This document shows, piece by piece, positions 57,729-64,000 of a stretch of 64,000 bases of DNA. The notes beneath the pieces are model-generated. The model did no database searches. It was not told the origin of the DNA and worked only from the letters and a program-made list of their open reading frames with translations. Positions within the stretch are counted from its first letter, which is position 1. The number at the start of each line of letters is the position of its first letter. The translations under genes and the position numbers were made by a program. This stretch comes from JAGOCV01 sp049445855 (GTDB lineage Bacteria > Pseudomonadota > Gammaproteobacteria > Burkholderiales > Burkholderiaceae_C), in NCBI RefSeq assembly GCF_049445855.1, contig NZ_JBMSDV010000001.1, forward strand, positions 1,302,001 through 1,366,000. The letters are read 5' to 3'.

Positions 57729-59160
57729 AGCTGGCGGCGCGCCGAAACTCCGCGTGCTGGCGGTGGACGTGTTCGAGCGTCCGTTCCGCCTGCGCATGCC
57801 GTTCCGCTTCGGCCTGCACACGCTCACGCAGGCACGGCAGGCGCTGGTGCGCGTGACGATCGAGCTCGAAGGCGGGCGCGTCGCCACCGGCTACTCCGCC
57901 GAAGTGCTGCTGCCCAAGTGGTTCGACAAGCGGCCCGAGTTCACGCCCGAGGACAACGAGAACCAGTTGCGCCAGTCGCTGCGCAACGCCGCGCGCGCCT
58001 ACATGGACGAGCGTGGGAAGACGGCATTCGGCCTGTTCGCCGACACCTACCGCGCGCTGATGGAAGCCGGCGCGGCGGCCGACCTGCCACCCCTTGCCGC
58101 GGGCTACGGCGCTGCGCTCCTGGACCGCGCGATCTTCGACGCGATCTGCCGCGAATGGCGCGTCGGCTTCTGGGACGCGATGCGCCACAACCTGCCCGGC
58201 ATGAAACGGCATGCTGTCGTGGCCGACCTCGACGGCTTCGACGTCCCGCTATTCCTGCGCGAGCTGCAGCCGGTGCGCACGTTACACGCACGGCACACCG
58301 TGGGCATGCTCGATCCGCTCGACACGTCGGACACACCAGCGCCCGATGCGCCGCAGGACGGGCTGCCCGTCACGCTGCAGGATGTCATCGACACCTATGG
58401 CAACACCTACTTCAAGCTCAAGCTGTGCGGCGAAGCGGACCGCGACATCGCACGGCTCGTGGACATAGCCCGCGTGCTCGACAGGCTGCCGTCGCCCTAT
58501 GTGGCGACGCTGGACGGCAACGAGCAGTACGCCGACGCGCAGTCGCTCGTCGAGTTCTGCCGCCGCATGGAGGCCACACCCGCGTTGCGGCGACTGCAGG
58601 CATCGACGCTCTTCATCGAACAGCCCATAGCCCGCACCAGGGCGATGGACGTTCCCGTCGATGCCATCGCTGCGTTCAAGCCCCTGCTGCTCGACGAGTC
58701 CGACGGCACGCTGGAGACCTTCCCGCGCGGCAAGGCGCGTGGCTACCAGGGCGTGTCGTCGAAATCGTGCAAAGGCTTCTACAAGTCCCTCGTCAACCGC
58801 GCGCGCTGTGCGCAGTGGAACCTCGAGGCAGGCCGGCCGATGTATTTCATGTCGGCCGAAGACCTGATCATCCAGCCCGGCATCTCGCTGCAGCAGGACC
58901 TGGCGCTCGCATCGCTGCTGGGCATCGACCACATCGAGCGCAACGGCCATCACTATGTGGACCGGTTTGCGGCGACGCCGCAAGCTGAAGCACGCGCGCT
59001 CGCTGCAGCGCACCCCGATCTCTACAACGCATCGCCGGCACCGGCCCTGAAAATCCATCGGGGCTGCATCGACGTGGATTCGTGCGGGTTGGCTGAAGGC
59101 TTCGGCACCGCCGTGGTGCCCGAAACAAACCACGCGGCGGACTTGAGCTGGCAGGCCTGA
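57721..59160 (+). CDS. Enolase-superfamily (mandelate racemase/muconate lactonizing-like) enzyme, long form
   Basis: A 479-residue enzyme, about 100 longer than usual family members (~370). Active-site residues align with the muconate-lactonizing subgroup: Lys232-x-Lys234 (YFKLKLCG), Asp265 (ATLDGNEQYAD), Glu300 (LFIEQPIAR), Asp325 (LLLDESDGT) and Lys348/Lys351 (SSKSCKG). The N-terminal capping domain is extended by residues ~60-200. Such enzymes abstract a proton alpha to a carboxylate, giving dehydration, racemisation or cycloisomerisation. Start 57721 is favoured over 57715 by spacing to AGGG. It is the last gene of the TetR operon. Confidence 0.83.
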   Translation: MPEAGGAPKLRVLAVDVFERPFRLRMPFRFGLHTLTQARQALVRVTIELEGGRVATGYSAEVLLPKWFDKRPEFTPEDNENQLRQSLRNAARAYMDERGKTAFGLFADTYRALMEAGAAADLPPLAAGYGAALLDRAIFDAICREWRVGFWDAMRHNLPGMKRHAVVADLDGFDVPLFLRELQPVRTLHARHTVGMLDPLDTSDTPAPDAPQDGLPVTLQDVIDTYGNTYFKLKLCGEADRDIARLVDIARVLDRLPSPYVATLDGNEQYADAQSLVEFCRRMEATPALRRLQASTLFIEQPIARTRAMDVPVDAIAAFKPLLLDESDGTLETFPRGKARGYQGVSSKSCKGFYKSLVNRARCAQWNLEAGRPMYFMSAEDLIIQPGISLQQDLALASLLGIDHIERNGHHYVDRFAATPQAEARALAAAHPDLYNASPAPALKIHRGCIDVDSCGLAEGFGTAVVPETNHAADLSWQA

Positions 59161-59167
59161 AGAGGCC

Positions 59168-59192
59168 GGCTGCGCGTCTCAGTCGCGCAGCC
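59168..59192. terminator. Hairpin between the convergent enolase-like and araC genes
   Basis: GGCTGCGCG (59168-59176) and CGCGCAGCC (59184-59192) form a perfect 9-bp stem with a 7-nt loop between convergent stops. No T-run, but it is very strong and may serve both strands. Confidence 0.5.
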
Positions 59193-60189
59193 CCAGCGTC
59201 GCAGACGGCGCTTCGCCGAACCGCTGCTGGTAGGCCTGCGAGAAACGACCCAGGTGCGCGAAGCCGCAGTCCAGCGCGATGGACGCCACGCGCGTGCCGG
59301 GTCTGGCATCGCGAAGCAACGCGTGTGCACGATCCAGCCGAACGTCACGCAGGTGCTGCATCGGACTGATCTCGCGGAAGCGCTTGAATGCGTCGAGCAA
59401 GGTGCGGGCGGGCACACCCGCCGCTTCGGCGATGTCGGCCAGGCGCAGCGGCTCTTCCGCATGTGATTCGATGAACGATTCCGCCCGGCGCACACAACCT
59501 GCGGCAGGTGCACGGCGCGTCGTATCGGTGTTGCGCAGCAGCGGTGCATCGTCCGTCCACGTCTGGCCTTCGAGCAGCAGCAGCACCAGCAGGCGCTCAA
59601 GTTCGGTGGCGATGACGGGGTTGCGCTGCGCGGCATCCACCAGTGTGGTGGACGTGGCCAGCACACGCAACTGATCGATCCACGCCTGCAGCTTCGCATT
59701 GCGGAGGTCCAGCGCGGAATCGAAGGTGATGGCACGACCGCAGTGCGCCTCCACCATGCGGCGGTCGAGTCGCACGACGAACTGCTCACAGTCGGGTGAC
59801 AGGTCGGCCACGAATGCATGGCCGGGCGCGCAGACCATGCCCTGGTGCGTGTCGGCAAGGATGGTGCGGCCGTTGGCCTGCGCCTGTGCGCTGCCGCGCA
59901 GGCAGAACATCAGCAGGTGGTAGTCCTCCACGTGGTCGACATCCACACGCATGGCCTCGCCGAAGTCGATGGTGCCAAGACCGATGCCGCCGATGCGCAC
60001 GAAATCCATGTGCGAGCGCGCACCGGCCTGCGGACGCGCCAGTGGCCGGAGCTCATGGGGCTGCATCACGCGCGAGATGCGTTCACGCGTGTCGTCCAGA
60101 TCACGCGATTCGAACAACCGGTTCGCGCGCAGCACGCCCGGCTCGAAAACGGGCTGGGCGGAGGGGCGGGTGTGTGGGGCCGGCAGCAT
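59179..60189 (-). CDS. AraC/XylS family transcriptional regulator
   Basis: About 336 residues. The N-terminal sensing part contains DYHLLMFCLRGSAQAQANGR and MVCAPGHAFVADLSPDCEQF. The C-terminal double HTH (about 245-330) is marked by LRLADIAEAAGVPARTLLDA, SPMQHLRDVRLDRAHALL and SIALDCGFAHLGRFSQAYQQ. The ATG at 60189 is used; the frame continues further upstream without a better start. It is divergent from a Rieske dioxygenase operon with ~180 bp between. The same layout (AraC-type AndR opposite andA genes) is known for the Burkholderia anthranilate dioxygenase. Confidence 0.88.
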   Translation of the reverse strand: MLPAPHTRPSAQPVFEPGVLRANRLFESRDLDDTRERISRVMQPHELRPLARPQAGARSHMDFVRIGGIGLGTIDFGEAMRVDVDHVEDYHLLMFCLRGSAQAQANGRTILADTHQGMVCAPGHAFVADLSPDCEQFVVRLDRRMVEAHCGRAITFDSALDLRNAKLQAWIDQLRVLATSTTLVDAAQRNPVIATELERLLVLLLLEGQTWTDDAPLLRNTDTTRRAPAAGCVRRAESFIESHAEEPLRLADIAEAAGVPARTLLDAFKRFREISPMQHLRDVRLDRAHALLRDARPGTRVASIALDCGFAHLGRFSQAYQQRFGEAPSATLGLRD

Positions 60190-60255
60190 GGAAACGAAAC
60201 CTTTTCCATGATCTTTCGCAAGAAATGCGCCACACGGGTGCCCGAAAGCTTGCAG

Positions 60256-60269
60256 TTTCCTGCTGGAAA
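60256..60269. promoter_or_regulatory. Small inverted repeat in the AraC-Rieske divergent region
   Basis: TTTCC-TGCT-GGAAA within the region between the AraC gene and the oxygenase operon. AraC sites are usually direct repeats, so this is a weak candidate. Confidence 0.25.
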
Positions 60270-60370
60270 TGGACAGCGCTTCTGCCCGCCTGCGATTTCC
60301 GGATAGCCGGGCCCACCGGCCACGCGGAACATCGACTCCGACGCTGCCATCCAGCCCAGAAGGATCCACG

Positions 60371-61663
60371 ATGAATCAGGCAATCGACATCAGCGCACTG
60401 AAACGGTCCGGCGACGACCCGGAACTCGACCGTTTGGTGCATTTCTCGCACCCGGACGGTTCGCGCGTGCCTTACAAGGTTTTCAGCTCGCAGGACGTGT
60501 TCGACCGCGAGCAGGAACGCATCTTCCGCGGTCCGGTGTGGAGCTTCGTGGCGCTGGAAGCGGAAATCCCCAAAGCCGGCGACTACAAGAGCACCTTCGT
60601 CGGCGACACGCCCGTCGTGGTGACGCGCACCGAGGACGGCAGCATCGCCGCCTGGGTGAACCGCTGCGCGCACCGTGGCGCCATGGTCTGCCGCAACGCA
60701 CGCGGCAATGCCAAGAGCCACACCTGCGTGTACCACCAGTGGAGCTTCGACACCAAAGGCAACCTGCAGGGCGTGCCCTTCCGCCGTGGCAAGGACGGCG
60801 CGCCCGGCATGCCGGCCGACTTCAACCCCAAGAACCACGGCCTGAAGCAGTTGCGTGCCGAAAGCTACAAAGGCCTCGTCTTCGCCACGTTCAGTGAAGA
60901 AACGCCGCCGCTGGAGGACTACATCGGCGAGCAGATGCGCCCGTGGGTCGACCGCGTGATGCACAAGCCCGTCGTGTACCTGGGGTGCACGCGCCAGTAC
61001 GCACGCAGCAACTGGAAGCTCTATTACGAGAACGTGAAGGACCCGTACCACGCGAGCCTGCTTCACCTGTTCCACACCACGTTCAACATCTTCCGCGTGG
61101 GCATGAAGGCGCGCTCGATGCCCGACGCCAAGCACGGCCTGCACAGCATCATCACCTCGACCAAGCCCAAGGAAGAGAAGGAAGACACGGCCGACGCGTA
61201 CAAGCAGCAGGCCATCCGCTCGATGGACGAGGGTTTCCGGCTGGAAGACGACTCGGTGCTCGGCTTCGTCTCGGAGTACGAGGAAGACTGCACCAACCAC
61301 ATCCAGACGATCTTCCCGCAGCTCGTGCTGCAGCAGATCCACAACACGCTGGTCGCGCGCCAGGTGCTGCCCAAGAAGCCGGGCGAGTTCGAACTCGTCT
61401 TCCACTTCTTCGGCTACGAGGACGACACGCCCGAGCTGCGCGCGCTGCGCATCAAGCAGGCCAACCTGGTCGGCCCGGCCGGCTACATCTCGATGGAAGA
61501 CACCGAGGCCACGGAACTGGTGCAACGTGGGACTGCACGCGACGGCGACGCCGAGTCGTACATGGCGCTGGGCACGGCCGAGACGCCGCGCCAGGACACG
61601 ATGATCACCGAGAACCTGATCCGCCGCTTCTGGTCGGGTTACCAGAAACTGATGGGGTACTGA
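60371..61663 (+). CDS. Rieske aromatic ring-hydroxylating dioxygenase, alpha subunit (AndAc-like)
   Basis: A 430-residue catalytic subunit. The Rieske centre ligands are Cys99-x-His101 (NRCAHRGA) and Cys119-x2-His122 (TCVYHQW). The mononuclear iron site has His227 and His232 with the bridging Asp224, in ENVKDPYHASLLHLFH, spaced as in naphthalene dioxygenase. The enzyme family inserts O2 into an aromatic ring. The order alpha-beta-ferredoxin with a divergent AraC gene matches anthranilate 1,2-dioxygenase (andAcAdAb); salicylate or another benzoate analogue is possible. ATG at 60371. Confidence 0.88.
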   Translation: MNQAIDISALKRSGDDPELDRLVHFSHPDGSRVPYKVFSSQDVFDREQERIFRGPVWSFVALEAEIPKAGDYKSTFVGDTPVVVTRTEDGSIAAWVNRCAHRGAMVCRNARGNAKSHTCVYHQWSFDTKGNLQGVPFRRGKDGAPGMPADFNPKNHGLKQLRAESYKGLVFATFSEETPPLEDYIGEQMRPWVDRVMHKPVVYLGCTRQYARSNWKLYYENVKDPYHASLLHLFHTTFNIFRVGMKARSMPDAKHGLHSIITSTKPKEEKEDTADAYKQQAIRSMDEGFRLEDDSVLGFVSEYEEDCTNHIQTIFPQLVLQQIHNTLVARQVLPKKPGEFELVFHFFGYEDDTPELRALRIKQANLVGPAGYISMEDTEATELVQRGTARDGDAESYMALGTAETPRQDTMITENLIRRFWSGYQKLMGY

Positions 61664-61665
61664 GC

Positions 61666-62187
61666 ATGGGCGCCGCACTTCCCGACACCACTGTCGCAAC
61701 CCCCATGACGTCCCTCGAATCCGTCGTGCTCTGGTGGGAAATCCAGCAGCTGCAGGAACGCTACAGCTTCGTGCTGGACAACAACCGCCTGGAGGAATGG
61801 GCGGAGCTGTTCACGCCCGACTGCTTCTACGAGATCGTGCCGAAGGAGAACGCCGACGCGGGCCTGCCCATCGGCCTGATCTACTGCGACAACCAGCGCA
61901 TGCTGCGCGACCGCGTGCTCTCGCTGCGGCATGCCAACATCTACGAAGAGCATGCGTGCCGGCATCTCACCTCGGGCCTGCAGATCACACGTGTGGACGC
62001 CGACACCGTCGAGGCCAGCTCGAACTACGTGATCGTGCAGACGCGCACCAACGGCGAATCCTTCATCTACCAGGCCGGCCGCTACGAAGACCGCATCGTG
62101 CGCACGCCCGAAGGCTGGCGTTATGCGAAGCGCCGCGCGATCTACGACACCTCGCGCGTGATCACGCTGCTGGCCACCCCTGTCTGA
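61666..62187 (+). CDS. Aromatic ring-hydroxylating dioxygenase, beta subunit (AndAd-like)
   Basis: A 173-residue small subunit (usual ~160-180) of the SnoaL/NTF2-like fold. Visible: LQERYSFVLDNNRLEEWAEL near the start, then TPDCFYEIVPKENADAGLP, and the C-terminal WRYAKRRAIYDTSRV, as in other beta subunits. It is structural, helping form the alpha3-beta3 hexamer. It starts 2 bp after the alpha stop. Confidence 0.88.
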   Translation: MGAALPDTTVATPMTSLESVVLWWEIQQLQERYSFVLDNNRLEEWAELFTPDCFYEIVPKENADAGLPIGLIYCDNQRMLRDRVLSLRHANIYEEHACRHLTSGLQITRVDADTVEASSNYVIVQTRTNGESFIYQAGRYEDRIVRTPEGWRYAKRRAIYDTSRVITLLATPV

Positions 62188-62199
62188 CATTTTCTTGAC

Positions 62200-62565
62200 A
62201 TGAGCGACACCACCATGCAGGCCGACGCAGCCGCCGCCACCACGGACGCCGACTGGCACGACGTGGGCGAGCCCGACGATTTCCCCGATGGCGGCTCCTG
62301 GCCCGTCGTCGCGGGTGGCATGCCGATTGCTGTGTTCCGCCAGGGCGAAGCGCTGCATGCGCTGCACGACCTGTGCACACACGGCAACGCGAAGCTGTCC
62401 GATGGCTACATCGAAAACGGCTGCGTCGAATGCCCGTTGCACCAGGGTCTGTTCGACATCACCACCGGCGCGCCCTGCGGTGGACCCGTCGAACACGCCG
62501 TGCGCACCTTCCCCGTCGAGATCCGTGCGGGCCGCGTCCATGTGGCCGTCCCCGCGAAATCCTGA
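62200..62565 (+). CDS. Rieske-type ferredoxin component of the dioxygenase (AndAb-like)
   Basis: A 121-residue ferredoxin. The Rieske ligands are Cys59-x-His61 (LCTHGNAKLSDG) and Cys78-x2-His81 (ECPLHQGLFD). It transfers electrons to the alpha subunit. Starts 12 bp after the beta gene. No flavin reductase (AndAa-like) follows: the next gene is an ABC binding protein, so the reductase must come from elsewhere. Confidence 0.93.
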   Translation: MSDTTMQADAAAATTDADWHDVGEPDDFPDGGSWPVVAGGMPIAVFRQGEALHALHDLCTHGNAKLSDGYIENGCVECPLHQGLFDITTGAPCGGPVEHAVRTFPVEIRAGRVHVAVPAKS

Positions 62566-62599
62566 ACAACCCGTTTTCAACCCGACTTCTGGAGTCACC

Positions 62600-63793
62600 A
62601 TGAACAAAGCAACTCTTATCCGCTTCGCCACCCGCGCAGCCGTGGGCACGGCCGCTGCCGCCGCCTTCGCCACGAGCGCCCTGGCTGCGGACCCGGTGAA
62701 GGTGGGTCTGGCGCTGGACATCTCCGGCCCGTTCGCCGCCGGCGGCGCCGAAACGCGCGACGCGATCAACCTGGCCATCAAGCTGCTGGACAGCAAGCTC
62801 GGCGGCTACCCCGCTGAATTCATCCAGGCCGACACCGCCGGCAACCCTGACCAGGCCAAGCAGATCGTCGACCGGATGATCCAGCAGAACAAGATCGACT
62901 TCTTCACCGGCGTCACGCCTTCCAACGTGGCGCTGGCCGTCGGCCCTGCGCTGTTCGCCGCCAAGGTGCCGTTCATCACCAGCAACCCCGGCCCGAGCCA
63001 GTACGCCGGTGCGCAGTGCAACCCCTACTTCTTCGGCAACGGCTACCAGAACGACACCTGGGACGAGGCCGCCGGCAAGTGGGCGACCGACCAGGGCATC
63101 AAGAGCTCGTTCATCATCGCCCCCAACTACCCCGCAGGCCGCGACCACCTGACCGGCTACAAGCGCACCTACAAGGGGCAGATCGTCGCCGAGGTGTATG
63201 GCAAGGTCGGCCAGCTCGACTACGCCGCCGAGATCGCACAGATCCGCGCTGCCAAGCCCGAGGCCGTGTTCTTCTTCCTGCCCGGGGGCATGGGCATCAA
63301 CTTCATCAAGCAGTTCGTCGCGTCGGGTCTCTCGAAGGACGTGCGCCTGGTCACCAGCCCCGCGTCGGCCGACGAAGACACCATTGCCGCCGTGGGCGAG
63401 CCGATGCTGGGCCTGTTCTCCACCTCGCAGTGGTCGCACGACCTGACGAACCCCGCGAACATCAAGTTCGTGACCGAGTTCCGCAAGGCCTACAACCGCT
63501 ATCCGACGTTCTACGCCGCACAGGCCTACGACGTGATCATGTCCATCGACGCCGCCGTGCGCGACGTGAAGGGCGACGTGAAGAACAAGGACGCCGTGCT
63601 CAAGGCGCTGAAGGCCGCCAACTATCAATCCAACCGCGGCCCGTTCAAGTACGGCACCAACAACTTCCCGATCCAGGACTACTACCTGCGCGTGATCGGC
63701 AAGGACAACGCCGGCAAGATCACCAACAAGACGCTGGCCACGCCTTTGAAAGGCTACCAGGACGCGTACGTGTCCCAGTGCAAAATGAAGTGA
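62600..63793 (+). CDS. ABC transporter substrate-binding protein (branched-chain/aromatic-acid type)
   Basis: A 397-residue periplasmic protein. The start at 62600 has GGAG at 62591-62594. Signal peptide: MNKATLIRFATRAAVGTAAA, processed near ALAAD. The mature part is PBP-type I (VKVGLALDISGPFAAGGAET, FFTGVTPSNVALAVGPALFA, IAPNYPAGRDHLTGYKRTYK). It follows the ferredoxin by 34 bp, so the transporter is probably cotranscribed with the dioxygenase and brings in its aromatic substrate (inference). Confidence 0.92.
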   Translation: MNKATLIRFATRAAVGTAAAAAFATSALAADPVKVGLALDISGPFAAGGAETRDAINLAIKLLDSKLGGYPAEFIQADTAGNPDQAKQIVDRMIQQNKIDFFTGVTPSNVALAVGPALFAAKVPFITSNPGPSQYAGAQCNPYFFGNGYQNDTWDEAAGKWATDQGIKSSFIIAPNYPAGRDHLTGYKRTYKGQIVAEVYGKVGQLDYAAEIAQIRAAKPEAVFFFLPGGMGINFIKQFVASGLSKDVRLVTSPASADEDTIAAVGEPMLGLFSTSQWSHDLTNPANIKFVTEFRKAYNRYPTFYAAQAYDVIMSIDAAVRDVKGDVKNKDAVLKALKAANYQSNRGPFKYGTNNFPIQDYYLRVIGKDNAGKITNKTLATPLKGYQDAYVSQCKMK

Positions 63794-63815
63794 CGGTTCG
63801 TCGCGCAATCGACGG

Positions 63816-64000
63816 ATGACGTTCACTCTTTTCTTCGAACAGCTGCTCAACGGCATCGGCTACGGCCTGATGCTGTTCCTGCTGGCCGCAGGGCTCACGC
63901 TGGTGTTCGGCATCATGGATGTGATGAACCTGGCCCACGGCTCGCTGTTCATGGGCGGGGCCTATGTGGCCGCGCAGGTGCACACGAGCTCGGGCTCGTT
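63816..64000 (+). CDS. Branched-chain-type ABC transporter permease, LivH-like (N-terminal fragment)
   Basis: The first 61 codons of an inner-membrane permease, cut by the window end. It starts MTFTLFFEQLLNGIGYGLML and continues with FGIMDVMNLAHGSLFMGGAY, which is the LivH N-terminal pattern (MNLAHG). It begins 22 bp after the binding-protein gene. The rest of the transporter should lie just beyond the window. Confidence 0.9.
   Translation, partial: MTFTLFFEQLLNGIGYGLMLFLLAAGLTLVFGIMDVMNLAHGSLFMGGAYVAAQVHTSSGS

Noticed and set aside
60101..61699. 532-codon antisense frame over the Rieske alpha gene
   Set aside because: Composition is shadow-like; the plus strand encodes a complete Rieske oxygenase with all metal ligands.

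Overview
The window is GC-rich chromosomal DNA from a betaproteobacterium. Burkholderiales fits best, and probably Comamonadaceae (Variovorax, Acidovorax or a relative). The reasons are the ribosomal spc/alpha gene order and sequences, three separate Bug-type (tripartite tricarboxylate) receptors, many aromatic-acid catabolic genes, and a compound intergenic hairpin at 1.70-1.80 kb of the kind I remember from Comamonadaceae. The family assignment rests on gene style, not on a database match. Genes are tightly packed: no stretch over 300 bp lacks a gene, and I see no insertion sequence, prophage, CRISPR array or rRNA.

Layout. 0-4 kb: the end of an operon for branched-chain/aromatic-acid ABC uptake (permease end, binding protein, LivF ATPase) ending in a PaaK-like CoA ligase. 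4-6.3 kb: two Bug receptors. 6.3-8 kb: DUF1840 protein and a cyclopropane-fatty-acid-synthase-like methyltransferase. 8-15 kb: an operon matching the aerobic 2-aminobenzoyl-CoA (anthranilate-CoA) route: fused monooxygenase/reductase, MarR regulator, crotonase, acyl-CoA dehydrogenase, aminobenzoate-CoA ligase and RidA. 15-16.4 kb: cNMP-binding protein and phosphoesterase. 16.4-25.5 kb (minus strand): spc plus alpha operons from rplN to rplQ, then initiator tRNA-fMet. A near-consensus sigma70 promoter precedes rplN, infA is absent between secY and rpmJ, and strong hairpins lie between the last alpha-operon genes. 25.5-39 kb: core genes (glpD, glpK, proC, ubiA, dps, oxyR, two tandem glycosyltransferases, recG, queA, a FecR-SPOR protein, tgt). 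39-47 kb: envelope genes (small membrane protein, DUF2145 operon, OpgD-like glucan protein, MFS transporter, and an MFS-acyltransferase fusion opposite an HTH regulator).

47-64 kb is the accessory catabolic zone. A LysR regulator faces an ASST-family sulfotransferase, Bug receptor and Fe(II)/2-oxoglutarate oxygenase set. A TetR gene has a palindromic operator at its own start, and the same CTAA-N8-TTAG core precedes the adjacent seven-gene operon: epimerase-like protein lacking the SDR lysine, a protein of unknown function, FAH hydrolase, NMT1-type ABC transporter and a large enolase-superfamily enzyme. An AraC regulator then faces a Rieske dioxygenase (alpha, beta, ferredoxin), laid out like the anthranilate 1,2-dioxygenase (and) cluster but with no reductase here, followed by another branched-chain-type ABC transporter that runs off the end.

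Taken together, the flanks look like a catabolic island for aromatic acids, each module carrying its own uptake system and local regulator, around a conserved housekeeping core. The best candidate for an undescribed system is the TetR-controlled operon at 51.5-59.2 kb.
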